DNA of 64,000 nucleotides from Erythroxylum novogranatense (GCA_029891385.1 CM057227.1:60637567-60701566); one strand, 5' to 3'. Positions 1 to 12,053 are shown, numbered from the stretch's first letter. Notes: a model not told the origin generated them from the letters alone. A program made the numbers and translations.

Positions 1-1872
1 ACATCATATGTACCGGCAGCGAAAAACAAAAATTTTTGTTCCCGGGACTTTCCCGAAACCCAGGATCCAGGTGTCGGTATGAAGACATCAACCTAAATAG
101 CCAAAAGAGACTATCTCTAAAGGTATCCACGCAGAGATCAGAAAATCTAACCGAGTCAAACCCTTTGACCTGTGAATAGCTAGAACAGATTAAAGCTCGC
201 TAGAGCCTACCTCTGTCTTGGAGAGCTTGGATCAACGTTGGAAGAAGCTTGCTTGGAGAAGACAAGAAGATGAAGAGTCGATGGTGAGAAGATAAGAGAG
301 AGGAAAAACTCTTTTTCCTTCAACCCTTTTACTTCCTCTCAAAGCCACGATGATGATCTTCCAAAGCCATAAGAAAAAACTCTTTTTCCTTCCTTCTTAT
401 TATATCATCCACGATCATCCACACTCTTCATCTTTCATGCTTTTGTCATTTAGTCATTAAATGACTTGATGACTAAGCATGAAAATGGAACATTCTCCAT
501 TCTTCCTCCCTTTCCACGTTACAAGCATGGCTTAAATATATATATATATAATTAATTAATTACTTAATTAATCAATTAATATATAATTGCTAAGGTCCAG
601 TCCAACTGGGGTCGGTCCTACCGGCCTACCGGGCCCCGGTACTGAAACAGCTCCGGAAACCTTTCTTAGCAATATCGATGTCACGATCTCATCGGGACAT
701 ATCCCGATCTCATCGGGATCCATTTAATCCATTTGCTCTCCATAATTGGAACTCGTCCAATTACTATTTTACGATTCTCGAATCACTCTTATGTGTGACC
801 CTTTAGGCTCCGGTTATGTTGGCCACTTAGATTAACACTTAATCTGAGCAAGTCATGAGCGGTATCTAGCAACACATCATGACCCCAATTGACCGGAAAG
901 TAATCGGTTTGATGTATTCATCACGAACCGGATCACGAACCCTTCCATGTATAATTACCGTGCAATTCGTCCTTTCACCATCCTATACCCCACTTGGTTA
1001 TGAGTATGGTCAAAGTGTCAACTCTCACTAGACCGAGTCTAGCCAGTGATATCGGTTCTCGTCACGGGACTCATTACTCTATATGTCAATGAAGACACTC
1101 TTCATGACATACATCTTCGCCACCTTAGTAATGATCCCGACAAGAGGCCGTGGGTATCTCTTCCGCTAATCCGAAGTGGTGAATCCTTTATTGGCTACTC
1201 AATTATCTTGAATACCTCAAACTATACCCAAGCACCACCCTATGAGTTACCTCTCGGAAGGCAACAAGGAATGGAGTCAAAGCAGGATCGGTATTCAAGA
1301 TATCCTCGAGTACCTCAAGTCAAGGATACTTGCACCATTCTATGATGAGATTATCAACGACACTTAGATAAGATATCCATGTGATGATCTCATGACAGTC
1401 ATCCAATGAACTTACTACGCTAGTAAGCATCCACATGTCAATTCTAAATATCTCATATTTACAGCTTCGAGATCCACCGCTTGATCCAATCAAGGAATAT
1501 GACATGTGCTAGTCTATCCGGATTAATGATGTCCGGTCTCATTAATCCTATGACTAGGAGAATTTAGATATCTTGACATAATTGCACATGATAGGAATCT
1601 CGGTAGTATGATCACATCATAATTTCCTTCATGCTATGTCATATATCATGGACTTCATTAATTTGATTAAAGATCAAATCAATTCATAAACAATGTTTAT
1701 GAATATCAAATTAATGAATAATGCCTTTTCTTTATTTATTCATAAAGTCTGCACACGACTTTGAATAAAACGCGCTAAAGGGGATTGCCTTTAGGGCACA
1801 AATAAACAGTACTGACCTTGAACAAGTCGACTTATCCGTACCGAACATGTGTAAGTCGACTTATCACTTACA
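1..1872 (-). repeat. Copia-1 3' LTR (left copy, lacks 21 bases)
   Basis: Matches 7693-9579 almost throughout. On the element strand the LTR starts TGTAAGTG (ending at 1872). Its first 80 bases hold two AAGTCGACTT palindromes (1824-1833 and 1853-1862). It contains an AT-rich TATA-like stretch near 536-560 and a repeated CCCGATCTCATCGGG-type dyad near 685-720. Compared with the right LTR it carries scattered substitutions and many single-base losses, mainly between about 745 and 1460. Confidence 0.93.
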
Positions 1873-1886
1873 AATCTCCCACTTGA
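1873..1886 (-). promoter_or_regulatory. Copia-1 polypurine tract
   Basis: The reverse complement reads AAGTGGGAGATTT immediately before the TGTAAGTG start of the 3' LTR. A purine-rich tract in this position primes plus-strand cDNA synthesis in LTR elements. Confidence 0.75.
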
Positions 1887-3250
1887 CCTAAAGTCAATCG
1901 CCTTAGTATCTAATACCATAAGCGAGTCCATGAGAATCACAATTCTCCTGTGACAATGGCTTTGTCAACGGAACATCAACACTTTGCTCTGTGGGAATTC
2001 TCTCTATCAGGATATCATCTCGACTAATGATCTCCCGAATTAAATGGAATCGGTGGAGTACGAGTTCAGATCGTCGATAAGACCTTGGTTCCTTTGCCTG
2101 CGCACTAGCCCCATTGTATCACAATACAATCCTATGGGCCCATCACAGCCTAGGGACCGATCAAGTTCAAGAATGAACTTCGATCCAAACCGCTTCGCTT
2201 TGCGCATCTCATGCGGCAATGTACTCTGCCTCGGTTGATGAATCGCATCCTCTTTTGTTTGGAACTTTTCAACCGACCGCCACGCTATTCGGTGTGAATG
2301 TATATAACCCGATTGTGATTCGTAATTATCCTTATCGATTAAATACTTGCATCTAAATGCCGCTCACTTGGAGATTTCCATCTCCATAGATCAAGAAACC
2401 TCCTTAGTGCTTCGCAAGTACTTGAGGATATTCTTGACGACCACCCAATGACCCTCACCAGATCCGATTGGTATCCGCCGTAACACTTAAAGCATACGAT
2501 ACATCGGACCTCGTGCATAACATTGTTCCATGCTAAACCTCTTTAGCATCTCATCTATGTATCGATGATTGTGAAAGACCAAGCAACCTTTTGATTTATC
2601 TCTATAAATCTATATCCCTAGGATATAAGTTGCTTCACCAAGGTCTTTCATCGCAAATTGATTGGACAATCAAATTTTAACTGATTGCAGCATAGAGACA
2701 TCATTTCCTAGTTACAGTATGTCATCTACATACAACACAAGGAATACGATTGCAGTCCCATTAACCTTCTTATACACACAATGATCATCCGAATTTTGTG
2801 AGAAACCAAACTCTTTGAGTACCTCATCAAAACGGATATTCCAACTCCTGGATGCTTGCTTCAATCCATACATGGAATTCTGAAGCTTGCATACCATTTC
2901 GCCATTATAGGAGGTGAAGTCCTCTGGTTGTGTCATATACACATCCTCGGGAAGATTTCCATTAAGGAAAGCTATCTTCACATCCATTTGCCATATCTCA
3001 TAATCATAATGAGCGACAATGGCTAGGAGTATCCGAATGGATTTAAGCATTGCTACGGGGCTGAAGGTCTCGTCATAGTCAACTCCTTGTCTCTGACGAA
3101 ATCCTTTGGCCACAAGCCTTGCTTTATAAGTAATCACATTACCATCCATGTCGGTTTTCTTCTTGAAAACCCATTTGCACCCTGTGGGTTTTATCCCTTC
3201 AGGTGTAACAACCAAAGTCCATACTTGGTTTTCATACATGGAATCCATTT
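1887..3250 (-). pseudogene. Copia-1 reverse transcriptase and RNase H remnant
   Basis: The stretch 2712-3248 gives an open 178-codon block with copia reverse transcriptase features: WVFKKKTDMDG, YKARLVAKGFRQR, DETFSPVA, the DVKIAFLNG block holding the first catalytic aspartate, MYGLKQASRSW and the catalytic YVDDIL. From about 2700 down to 1887 the RNase H domain is recognisable only by nucleotide match to the same region of Copia-2 (for example the stretch about local phylogeny at 2400-2455 matches 19760-19815 reversed). That part is broken by many small deletions. The enzyme would copy element RNA into DNA in virus-like particles; this copy cannot make a full protein. Confidence 0.88.
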
Positions 3251-4990
3251 GATTTCATGGCATAAAGCCATGTTCGGACTCAACCTTCGTAACTGTTCAT
3301 AGGTAGTAGGCGCATCATCTCATATGAGCAATACGTCATTCTGCTCACTTACGAAATTCATATCTCTCGAACAAGGTCGTATCCTACTTAACCTACTGAA
3401 ATTCTTGTGTAATAGAAGGTTGAATGTTACCTCATGTACATGAGTTACGATTGCAAGTTCAGCGATTGATCTGCGTTTGTTCGAGCATCTTGAACTTCCT
3501 CAAGTTCAACTTTGCTCCCACCGTCCTCTTGTAAAAGAAACTCTTTCTTTAAGAAAACGGCATGCTTGGAAACAAACAACTTTTGTTCCTAAGCAAGGTA
3601 GAATTGATATTCCACGAACAAACACTTGTCGATTTTGCATCAAGCTAATCTGACCGTGTCCGCTTCACATAAGCAGACAACCCCAAACTTTCATTTGAGA
3701 AAGATAGGCTTTCGGTTAGTCCACATCTCATATGGAGTAACATCAATCGCCTTTAATGGAACTCGCTTAACAAGTAAACAATCGCCTCGAGCGCATACCC
3801 CAAAAACTCGTGTAAAACCTATCATTAATCGCACCATGTCTAACAAGGTTCGATATCTCCTTTCACCACACCATTGTGCTGCGGCGTGCAAGGTGGAGTG
3901 TACTGAGATAAAATCCCATTATCTCTGAGATAATCCAAAACTGTTGGTGTAAGCATTTTCAACCACGATCAGATCGTAGTGTATTCATACTTTTACCAAG
4001 TTAGTTTTCTACTTCATATCTGAATTATTTGAACTATTCAAATGCTTGATTTGTATCTCATCGAATCTGTATACCTATATCATGAATAATCACTGATAAA
4101 AGTAATGAAGTAAAAACAACCACTTCTGGCATGGATGGACATCGGACCACATACATTCGAATGTATTAGGTCTAATATTCCATTCACTCGTTCACCCTTT
4201 CCTTTAAAGGATAACTTAGTCATCTTGCCTAATAAACAAGATTCGCATGTGTCATATGATTCATAATCAAATGACCCTAAACTGCCATTCTCATAGAGCT
4301 TAGCGATGCGTGTCTCATTTATATGGCCAAGCCGACAATGCCATAAGTAAGTTGATTTTAAATTATCTCGATTATGTCTTTCCGCGTCATTGATATTCAT
4401 AATTAGATATGACATATCTAATATGTCAATTCTATTGCATAATGTACCAGTACCATAGAGCTTTCCATTCGAACTAATAGAACAACCATTGCTTCTAAAA
4501 GTCAAATAGAAATCAGCTCTAATTAAACATAAAACATACAATATGTTCTTTGTTTAAAACGGGTACAAAATGACAATCATCCAATTTGAATACAAGCCCA
4601 CTAGGGAGTGACAAGACATAAGTGTCTACGGCTAATGTAGCAACTCTTGCTGCATTACCTACACAAAGGTCTAGTTCTCCTTTTATGAGCTGTCTACTGT
4701 CCCTGAGGCCCTACATATCATTTCATATGTATGAGCCACAACCGGTATCAAATACCCATATGTTTTGATCAGAAATAGTATTAACCTCAATGACAAACAT
4801 ATTTGAAGAAGTAGAGGCATCTGATGCCTTCTTCTGCTTCAAGGACTCCAGATAGATTTTACAGTTTCGCCTCTAGTGGCTAGAATTGCCACAATGAAAG
4901 CAAAATCCTTTTGGGGCAGAATCTTTGGTTTTTCCTTGATGGCACTTCCATTTGGTTTCTTGGCCTTTTTCTTCTTTGAACTAGAAGAAG
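3251..4990 (-). pseudogene. Copia-1 protease, GAG-pre-integrase and integrase remnant
   Basis: Reading the minus strand, about 4725-4800 encodes the aspartic protease core (VFDTGCGSYI, active site D-T-G). Positions 4080-4541 give the GAG-pre-integrase zinc region (HCRLGHINETRIAKL, then C-x2-C in DTCESCLLGKMTK) running into the start of the integrase core (NVCGPM, FISDYS). Positions 3691-3891 give a later integrase piece (QWCGERRYRTLLDMVR, YEMWTNRKP). The pieces lie in different frames, so the polyprotein is interrupted. Integrase would insert the cDNA; a functional product is not expected here. Confidence 0.85.
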
Positions 4991-5570
4991 AAGCATCCAC
5001 CATTAGCACTTGCTATCTCTCTTGATAGCAAGTTCAGCTGTCATGAGCAGATTGATCAGCTCAGGAATTGTTGTGGATATTTGGTTCATCCGATAGTTTA
5101 TCACGAACTGTGAATAACTGTCAGACAATCCAACCAGAATTAAGTCTCTACTTAACTCATAATCCATTACAAATCCTAAGACAGCCAATCTCTCAATATA
5201 GCCATTCATCCTCAGGGTATATTGCACAGCAGTTGTCCCTGGAGCCATCTTTGTGATGAAGAGAAGCCTTAAGGTCCCGAACCTTTCAGACCGAGCTTAC
5301 TCATCAAACAGCTCCATAAGATGAAATACTATAGAGTGAGCATCCATGGACTCGTGCTGCTCCTGCAGCTCTGGTGACATCGAGGCAAGCATAAAGCAAG
5401 TATCCATATCACTGTCCTTTAGATGCTTACAATATGCTTTCTGATCCCCATCAGAAGCATCGACAACAGGTGTAACTGGAAGTGGAACATCTAGGACGTA
5501 TCCCAGTTCCTCAGATCTGAGAATAATTCTCAGAGTCCTCAGTCAATCAAGAAAATTCGGTCCAAAATAG
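4860..5570 (-). pseudogene. Copia-1 gag remnant with zinc knuckle
   Basis: The open block 5003-5248 encodes a copia GAG segment (RMNGYIERLAVLGFVMDYEL, DLILVGLSDSY, ISTTIPELINLLMTAE), clearly the same protein as Copia-2 gag at 13292. Around 4860-4920 the minus strand reads a CCHC zinc knuckle, CFHCGNSSH then RRNC, in which the expected tryptophan codon is now TAG. Gag would form the particle and bind element RNA. Frame breaks near 5290-5560 disrupt the amino-terminal part. Confidence 0.82.
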
Positions 5571-5787
5571 AGAGCATAAATTCACACTGAAAGACTTTTT
5601 CAATCAACCTAGCGCGATAGAGAGAAGGAATGATAGAATAGATATGCCTGCATGATCATAAGGACTTGCATGATATGCATATGGCTCCCACTAGTTTCCT
5701 AGAATCCATAACCCTCTTTACGAATCCAAAGAAACAATATGACATAATGTCCTAGTGGGTCGATATCCGACATTGCTAAGAGTGACC

Positions 5788-6171
5788 TTGGGTTTACCCA
5801 ACAAGCCACAACTTAGGTCAATCTGTAGGTATCGGTCATACCAATTGTATCATCGATAACCGACATTAAGAATGACCTTGGGTTTGCCCAACAAGCCACC
5901 TTAAGTCTCGGGAGGTATCAGATATACCAATTACATCTTAGACACAACTATCGATCAGTGCTATCAACTTGTTGATGTGTGCACTTACATTGGGTATCAA
6001 CTCTTTGATGCGCATATATCTAATGTATGCTACCCAATTTCGCCTCTGTCCACGTTGACCTTGAGTTTACTCAACAAACCAACGCTTCTAGTGAAAACCG
6101 ACCCATTAATCCGAAAATCTTATTTTCATGGTTAGAACATATTCGTATAGAGCGAGCTTGGGTTTACCCAA
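5788..6171. repeat. Four dyads of type TTGGGTTTACCCAA, about 90 bp apart
   Basis: Copies start at 5788, 5878, 6061 and 6158. Gaps are 90, 183 (about twice 91) and 97. Each is followed by CAACAA/ACAA-type sequence. The third copy reads TTGAGTTTACTCAA, where both arms changed together so pairing is kept. The second, TTGGGTTTGCCCAA, differs only in the loop-proximal base. Confidence 0.85.
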
Positions 6172-6370
6172 CAACCCATCCCTATAAGAACTCTGGTTCT
6201 TACCATATTAATGGAAGGCGTTAGTTTTCATATACCGAGGAGGGATTTAGAAACTCTAGACTCCAAGCTGAAGGATCATAGTCGCCAGGACTATATGGAA
6301 TGATTTAGGTTTCATCAATCACATTGAATCAATCCTTATAATCATCCATCATCCAACCTAAGCATGCCAC

Positions 6371-6544
6371 AAGTCGACTTACATAGGAATGCAAGTCGTC
6401 TTATGCTGCTGCCCACACACAAGTCGACTTGTACACTGCAAGTCGCCTTATGTTCCTGCCCACGCACAAGTCGCCTTGTATCCTGCAAGTCGACTTATGT
6501 ACAAACGCTGAACAAGTCGCCTTATACTCCAAATAAGTCGACTT
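6371..6544. repeat. Eight AAGTCGACTT-type palindromes, alternating spacing
   Basis: Core copies start at 6371, 6393, 6421, 6440, 6468, 6487, 6514 and 6535. Gaps are 22, 28, 19, 28, 19, 27 and 21, so pairs repeat about every 47 bp. Variants change only the central base (GTCGACTT, GTCGCCTT, GTCGTCTT). The same palindrome occurs twice at the LTR edge (1824, 1853 and 9531, 9560), 29 bp apart. Confidence 0.9.
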
Positions 6545-7658
6545 GTCCAACAGAATTTGCTATAATCTCTAATCGGCTAATTCCTCAATCCATGCAATTC
6601 CAATTAACAACACCTAGATACCTAAGGTAATATCTGATAAATTTGATGTATCAATGAATAATTCATTGAACCATGAAAGCCTTAAATAGTCAAACTATAT
6701 GAAAAGCTTGAAATGAGTCAAAACTCATTAATTTCCAAACAATTTAGGAACACCCAAATTATCATCCTAAGCATCTCTAGCTAGCACATACATTATCAAA
6801 TTTACTTCAGCACATGCCATAAAAAATATGACGGTCAAAACAAACAAGATAATGCAATATACTAACGAGACGCTAATGTGATCAATTAGGCATCCGAAAA
6901 TTCTAGGATAAACAACTTCAAGCAATTCAGTTTGGCAATCATACTACATAAAGATAACACATTTTTAATCACATTAAAAATGGTGCAAGGCATTGGAACT
7001 GAAAAAGCACACTCAATCAAGCCAAGCAAAACAGTCCCAACAATTTTCACCAAAACTGTCCAGTTCTGTACATTGCTTGAAATGATCAATGAAACAATTT
7101 CAATAAATCATGAGAAAATTATATAGGTTACTAAATGTTCAGAAAATGCTACATGAAGTTGTTTAGGATTTTAGGCCATCAAAAACTCAGTCAACCTAAA
7201 TAACAAAACCGATTCAAAATCTGTGTTCATCAGCACAGCAATTCCCAACAGCATAGAATAAATTCGTGAATAAATATCCAATCACCTTGAAATCCAATTT
7301 CCATGCTCATAGACATTCATAAACATCTTAGAGACAGGTAGGTGAAGGAAAATCCGAAAAACCATTTTTCTAGAATTTATTCTCGATTTTATATTCATGC
7401 TTGTTCCAGAATCGTTTCACAAAACAGAATCTGTAACCTTAGGGAATTAATTAGCAAAACTATATCAAATAAAATCAATAAATTCTGAAAATTCATAGAC
7501 ATATTCTATAACATGTTATGAACAATCCTGGGCAGAAAAATTTCGAAAAACATATCACAATATAAATTCGAAATCTGAACAGATAGCATGCATCAACAGA
7601 AAATTCCATTAGGGATTCTGATCTCGCTTAGGTTTTAGCTTCATACGGGACACCAGAC

Positions 7659-7670
7659 GCTCTGATACCA
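7659..7670 (-). promoter_or_regulatory. Copia-1 primer binding site (initiator tRNA-Met type)
   Basis: The minus strand reads TGGTATCAGAGC one base inside the 5' LTR. This 12-mer is complementary to the 3' end of plant initiator tRNA-Met, the usual primer of copia cDNA synthesis, and it fixes the element's orientation. Confidence 0.93.
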
Positions 7671-7671
7671 T

Positions 7672-9579
7672 TGTAGGAAAATCCCGGGAGGTACATCACA
7701 TGTACCGGCAGCGGAAAACAAAAATTTTTGTTCCCGGGACTTTCCCGAAACCCAGGATCCAGGTGTCGGTATGAAGACATCAACCTAAATAGCCAAAAGA
7801 GACTATCTCTAAAGGTATCCACGCAGAGATCAGAAAATCTAACCGAGTCAAACTCCTTTGACCCGAGAATAGCTAGAACAGATTAAAGCCTGCTAGAGCC
7901 TACCTCTGTCCTGGAGAGCTTGGATCAACGTTGGAAGAAGCTTGCTTGGAGAAGACAAGAAGATGAAGAGTCGATGGTGAGAAGATAAGAGAGAGGAAAA
8001 ACTCTTTTTCCTTCAACCCTTTTACTTCCTCTCAAAGCCACGATGATGATCTGCCAAAGCCATAAGAAAAAACTCTTTTTCCTTCCTTCTTATTATATCA
8101 TCCACGATCATCCACACTCTTCATCTTTCATGCTTTTGTCATTTAGTCATTAAATGACTTGATGACTAAGCATGAAAATGGAACATTCTCCATTCTTCCT
8201 CCCTTTCCACGTTATAAGCATGGCTTAAATATATATATAATTAATTAATTAATTACTTAATTAATCAATTAATATATAATTGCTAAGGTCCATTCCAACT
8301 GGGGTCGGTCCTACTGCCCTCTCGGACCCCGATCTTTCAAATACTCGGAAACCTTTCTTAGCAATATCGATGTCGCGATCTCATCGGGACATATCCCGAT
8401 CTCATCGGGATCCATTTAATCCATTTGCTCTCCATAATTGGAACTCTGTCCAATTACTATTTTACAGATTCTCTGAATCACTCTTATGCGTGTGACCCTT
8501 TAGGCTCCCGGTTATGTTGGCCACTTAGATTAACACTTAATCTGAGCAAGTCATGAGCGGTATCTAGCAACACATCATGACCCCCAATTGACCGGAAAGT
8601 AATCGGTTTGATGTATTCATCACGAACCAGATCACGAACCCTTCCATAGACAATTACCGTGCAATTCGTCCTTTCACCATCCTATACCCCACTTGGTTAT
8701 GAGTATGGTCAAAGTGTCAACTCTCACTAGACCGAGTCTAGCCCAGTGATATCGGTTCTCGCCACGGGACTCATTACTCTATATGTCAATGAAGACACTC
8801 TTCATGACATACATGCTTTGCCAACCTTAGTAATGATCCCGACAAGAGGCTATGGGTATCTCTTCGCTAATCCGTAAGTGGTGAATCCTTTATTGGCTAC
8901 TCAATTATCTTGAATACCTCAAGTTGTACTCCAAGCACCACCCTATGAGTTACCTCCGGAAGGCAACAAGGAATGGAGTCAAAGCATAGGATCAAGATTC
9001 AAGATATCCTCGAGTACCTCAAGTCTAAGGATACTTGCACCATTGCTATGATGAGATTATCAACGACACTTAGATAAGATATCCATGTGATGATCTCATG
9101 ACAGTCATCCAATGAACTTACTACCGCTAGTAAGCATCCACATGTCAATTCTAAATATCTCATATTTACGGTTTACGAGATCCACCGCTTGATCCAATCA
9201 AGGAATATGACATGTGTTAGTCTATCCGGATTAATGATGTCCAGTCTCATTAATCCTATGACTAGGAGAATTTAGAATCTTGACATAATTGCACATGATA
9301 GGAATCTCGGTAGTATGATCACATCATAATTTCCTTCATGCTATGTCATATATCATGGACTTCATTAATTTGATTAAAGATCAAATTAATTCATAAACAA
9401 TGTTTATGAATATCAAATTAATGAATAATGCCTTTTCTTTATTTATTCATAAAGTCTGCACACGACTTTGAATAAAACGCGCTAAAGGGGATTGCCTTTA
9501 GGGCACAAATAAACAGTACCGACCTTGAACAAGTCGACTTATCCGTACCGAACATGTGTAAGTCGACTTATCACTTACA
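7672..9579 (-). repeat. Copia-1 5' LTR (right copy, 1908 bp)
   Basis: Plus-strand edges are TGTAGGAAAA at 7672 and CACTTACA ending at 9579, so it is TG...CA bounded. It matches the left LTR along its length. It lies next to the primer binding site, so on the minus strand it is the promoter-bearing LTR. AT-rich TATA-like sequence at about 8228-8280 is the best promoter candidate. Confidence 0.93.
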
Positions 9580-9589
9580 CTATCAACAT

Positions 9590-10190
9590 AATTTTCAATG
9601 ATTTCCTCTGGTTTGGCAGTAAGGAAACTACAAACAAAGCCAAAATGAAATGGAATCATGTACGTGTTCTAAAGGATAAAAGAGGTTTGAGCATAATTCT
9701 ACTCAAGACATTAAACAAGGTCATGCTCACAAAGAGAATTTAGAGACTGCTAAAGGATAAATAAGCCTTATACTACAAATGGATTTATGAATTCTATATT
9801 AAAGGAAAAAGCATATGGAATATCCACCTTAACACCACTACTTCAACTACAGTGAAAACCATTGTGAGAACTATAAACAAGGTCAGGTCATAATTTATAT
9901 TCATATTTGGAAATGGGAAATCAACAAAGTTTTGGAATGATAATTGGTTATCAATATGACTACTGTCTAACTTATGTTCTATAACAACTCTCAAACCTCT
10001 GATACATCAAGAGGAGAAAGTAGTTGCAGCTCTCCTAAATAAGGAAATCTTCATGCAGGCAGCTATTCCTAACTCTATTAGCTTAGAAATCATTTAAGCT
10101 GGCATCCAAGATGAATAAGATATCATAATATAAAAGCATATCATCAATGAAAACTTTACCAATTGCAGTTGTAGGAGATATTTCTAGGAT
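9590..10190 (+). pseudogene. Decayed LINE reverse transcriptase C-terminal (zf-RVT) region
   Basis: Translation of 9594-9740 gives NDFLWFGSKETTNKAKMKW, then a block of the WxxV-xxKDKRGLSI kind seen downstream of reverse transcriptase in plant LINE-1-type elements. After stops, further blocks follow in the same order as in those proteins: a WIYEFYIKGKSIW-like segment near 9780-9820, GNGKSTKFWNDNW near 9905-9950, and AIPNSISLEII near 10060-10100. Several stops interrupt it. Copia-1 ends exactly at its left border, so Copia-1 probably inserted into this LINE; the missing half would lie left of the window. Confidence 0.68.
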
Positions 10191-11859
10191 AACTAGACTA
10201 AATCCCCCAGACCAAGATTGTTTGATTTAAACAGCTACTACGACGAGCATCCACTAATATTGGGGTTAGCTATGAAATGCAAATTGCTAACGGTTGATAG
10301 GCTCTCGAAGTTCACGACCCTTGCCAATTGGTATATATTGTGCAAAAAAGCATAATAAAGCATCAACCGTTTATTTTTTCAGTGTGATTTTGGTAAAGAG
10401 AAATGAAGAATGATGCTAAAAAAATGTTATAGCTATGAAGCTCCAAGGGAATAGAGTGTGATAATTAAATGGTGTTTAATCATCTAGCATCCAAATGACA
10501 CAGTGAAATAGTGCTTCTGTCTTTCACTTTCTTATCATGTCACAACTATATGGGATGAAAGAAGTACACGAATTTTACGTAATACTTGACAATATTGAGA
10601 AATTTGATAGGAACATTATGTAAAGAACCAAACTTCACATAAATTTTTCAAACACAAATTTGAGGACGTTAACTATCTTAACAATGTGTGGAGTCTGCAA
10701 TTTCTTAATTCTTATAACTATATCGTGAGACATTTAGTACATTTATTATATAAGTTGCCTTAATGGAGTCACTTGGCTTGTAAGTTGATAATTCTCTTAT
10801 ACACCTTTTGGCTTCCTTTTGAGGCCTAATTCATTTCTTATTTCTTTAAAAAAATATCTCAAACTATCCAAAATTTATGTAGGATACTAAAGATATTCAA
10901 ATCATTAAGGACTTCTCTCTCTCAACAAAATATTAGAAGGCTTTAATTCCTAACACCTATAGAGTAATTTTTTACAAAATCTAGAACTCTACTTAATGAA
11001 TAATATTTTTTCTAATTTCATATGCATAGATGGAATTTCCTAGATCCAAAAGTTTGTAGAAACTATAAAATCTTATGGTTTTAAAGAAACCAATTTATTC
11101 ATGAAAATGAGTATATTTGGGCCTTAAATGGTATTGCCTCCATCAATAAGCATTAATTAAAAATCTTAGAAGTGGTGATAAAAAATAAAAGAGTGATAAA
11201 AAATTTAAACAATAACTTGAAAATTCCAATTAAAACCCAAATTAAACTAAATTTAGCAACTTACATCTCCAATCAAAGGATGTGAGGATATGAGCATCTT
11301 TTGAGACTACAAATGCAACTATATTCAATAATTTAGGATTCTACTTTACTTAAACTCAGTTGTAGTTACATTAATTAAAGTATAATTGAAGGATTTCACC
11401 TTACTTGGAAGCTCAAATACCATTCTATCAAAGAGGAAACAAATTTTAGTTTAGTTATAGAACTAATTTCATGTATAGGAGAACTTTAAAGGCATTCTTT
11501 GAAGTAAATCACTTGTTAATATAGAAATCATGTATAATATGTAAAATACACAAGGGGGTGGATTGTGTAATCTTTTAAAAAATATTAATCTTTTGAGATT
11601 TCTTGAATTTCTTTACAGAATTTAGATGATCACAAAATCACTTTACGAAAGTTGATAAGTAATGCAATCACAAGTAATATTATCTACTCGTCTAACAACA
11701 AGAAAATTATAAGATAAGGGTTAGAGAACAGACGTCGCGATTTTATATTGGTTCACCCTAAACCTTGGGCTATGTCTAGTCCTCAGAGTTTGTCTCTAAA
11801 CAAAAGATTTTATCATTCGTTTTCTTTTCTAAACCTGAAAACCCAATTTTCCTCAAACT
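10191..11859. other. AT-rich stretch without recognisable genes
   Basis: No open frame of note, no LTR pair and no homology I recognise. The last 150 bases form an untranslated leader directly before the Copia-3 gag start. I looked here for a 5' LTR matching the Copia-3 3' end (50799 onward) and for a tRNA-Met primer site, and found neither. Confidence 0.5.
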
Positions 11860-12053
11860 ATGTCAAACACCCCTGTTCTGCCTTCCAATGAGAGTGGATC
11901 GACACTCATTGCAACTGCTGGATCTTCATCTTTGATGAATGATCTCAATTCTGCTTTAACCCCTAAGAAACTTGATGGATCCAATTACACCGAATGGTCC
12001 ATTAATGCACAAAATAAACTGTGTGGACGCAAGAGGTGGGGATATGTCACTGG
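11860..12053 (+). pseudogene. Copia-3 gag, N-terminal piece
   Basis: It starts with ATG at 11860 and reads a typical copia GAG N-terminus, including KLDGSNYTEWSINAQNKL and GRKRWGYVTG near residues 38-66. It is cut after ACTGG (12049-12053) by Gypsy-1. The reading frame resumes at 24648, where ACTGG is repeated. Confidence 0.88.

Larger units (their letters stand above)
5571..7658 (-). other. Copia-1 untranslated leader (about 2.1 kb)
   Basis: Non-coding stretch between the primer binding site and gag on the element strand. No coding sequence is recognisable. It holds two palindrome arrays, listed separately: TTGGGTTTACCCAA (5788-6171) and AAGTCGACTT (6371-6544). The rest is AT-rich with no clear structure. 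Confidence 0.7.
1..9579 (-). mobile_element. Copia-1: Ty1/copia LTR retrotransposon, minus strand, left edge cut by window
   Basis: Two long direct repeats (1-1872 and 7672-9579) flank an internal region whose minus strand reads, in order from the right, primer binding site, long leader, gag, protease, integrase, reverse transcriptase and RNase H. Integrase before reverse transcriptase is the defining order of Ty1/copia. Position 1 corresponds to base 22 of the right LTR, so only 21 bases of the left LTR are missing; the left target-site duplication cannot be seen. Coding parts contain stops and frameshifts, so the copy is non-autonomous. It has inserted next to, and probably into, a decayed LINE. 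Confidence 0.93.

Noticed and set aside
6371..6544. Regularly spaced repeats resembling a CRISPR array
   Set aside because: The repeats are only 10 bp, spacers are not uniform, the host is a plant and the array lies in a retrotransposon leader.
11700..11860. 5' LTR and primer site for Copia-3
   Set aside because: No match to the 3' end (50799 onward) and no tRNA-Met complementary site was found before gag.
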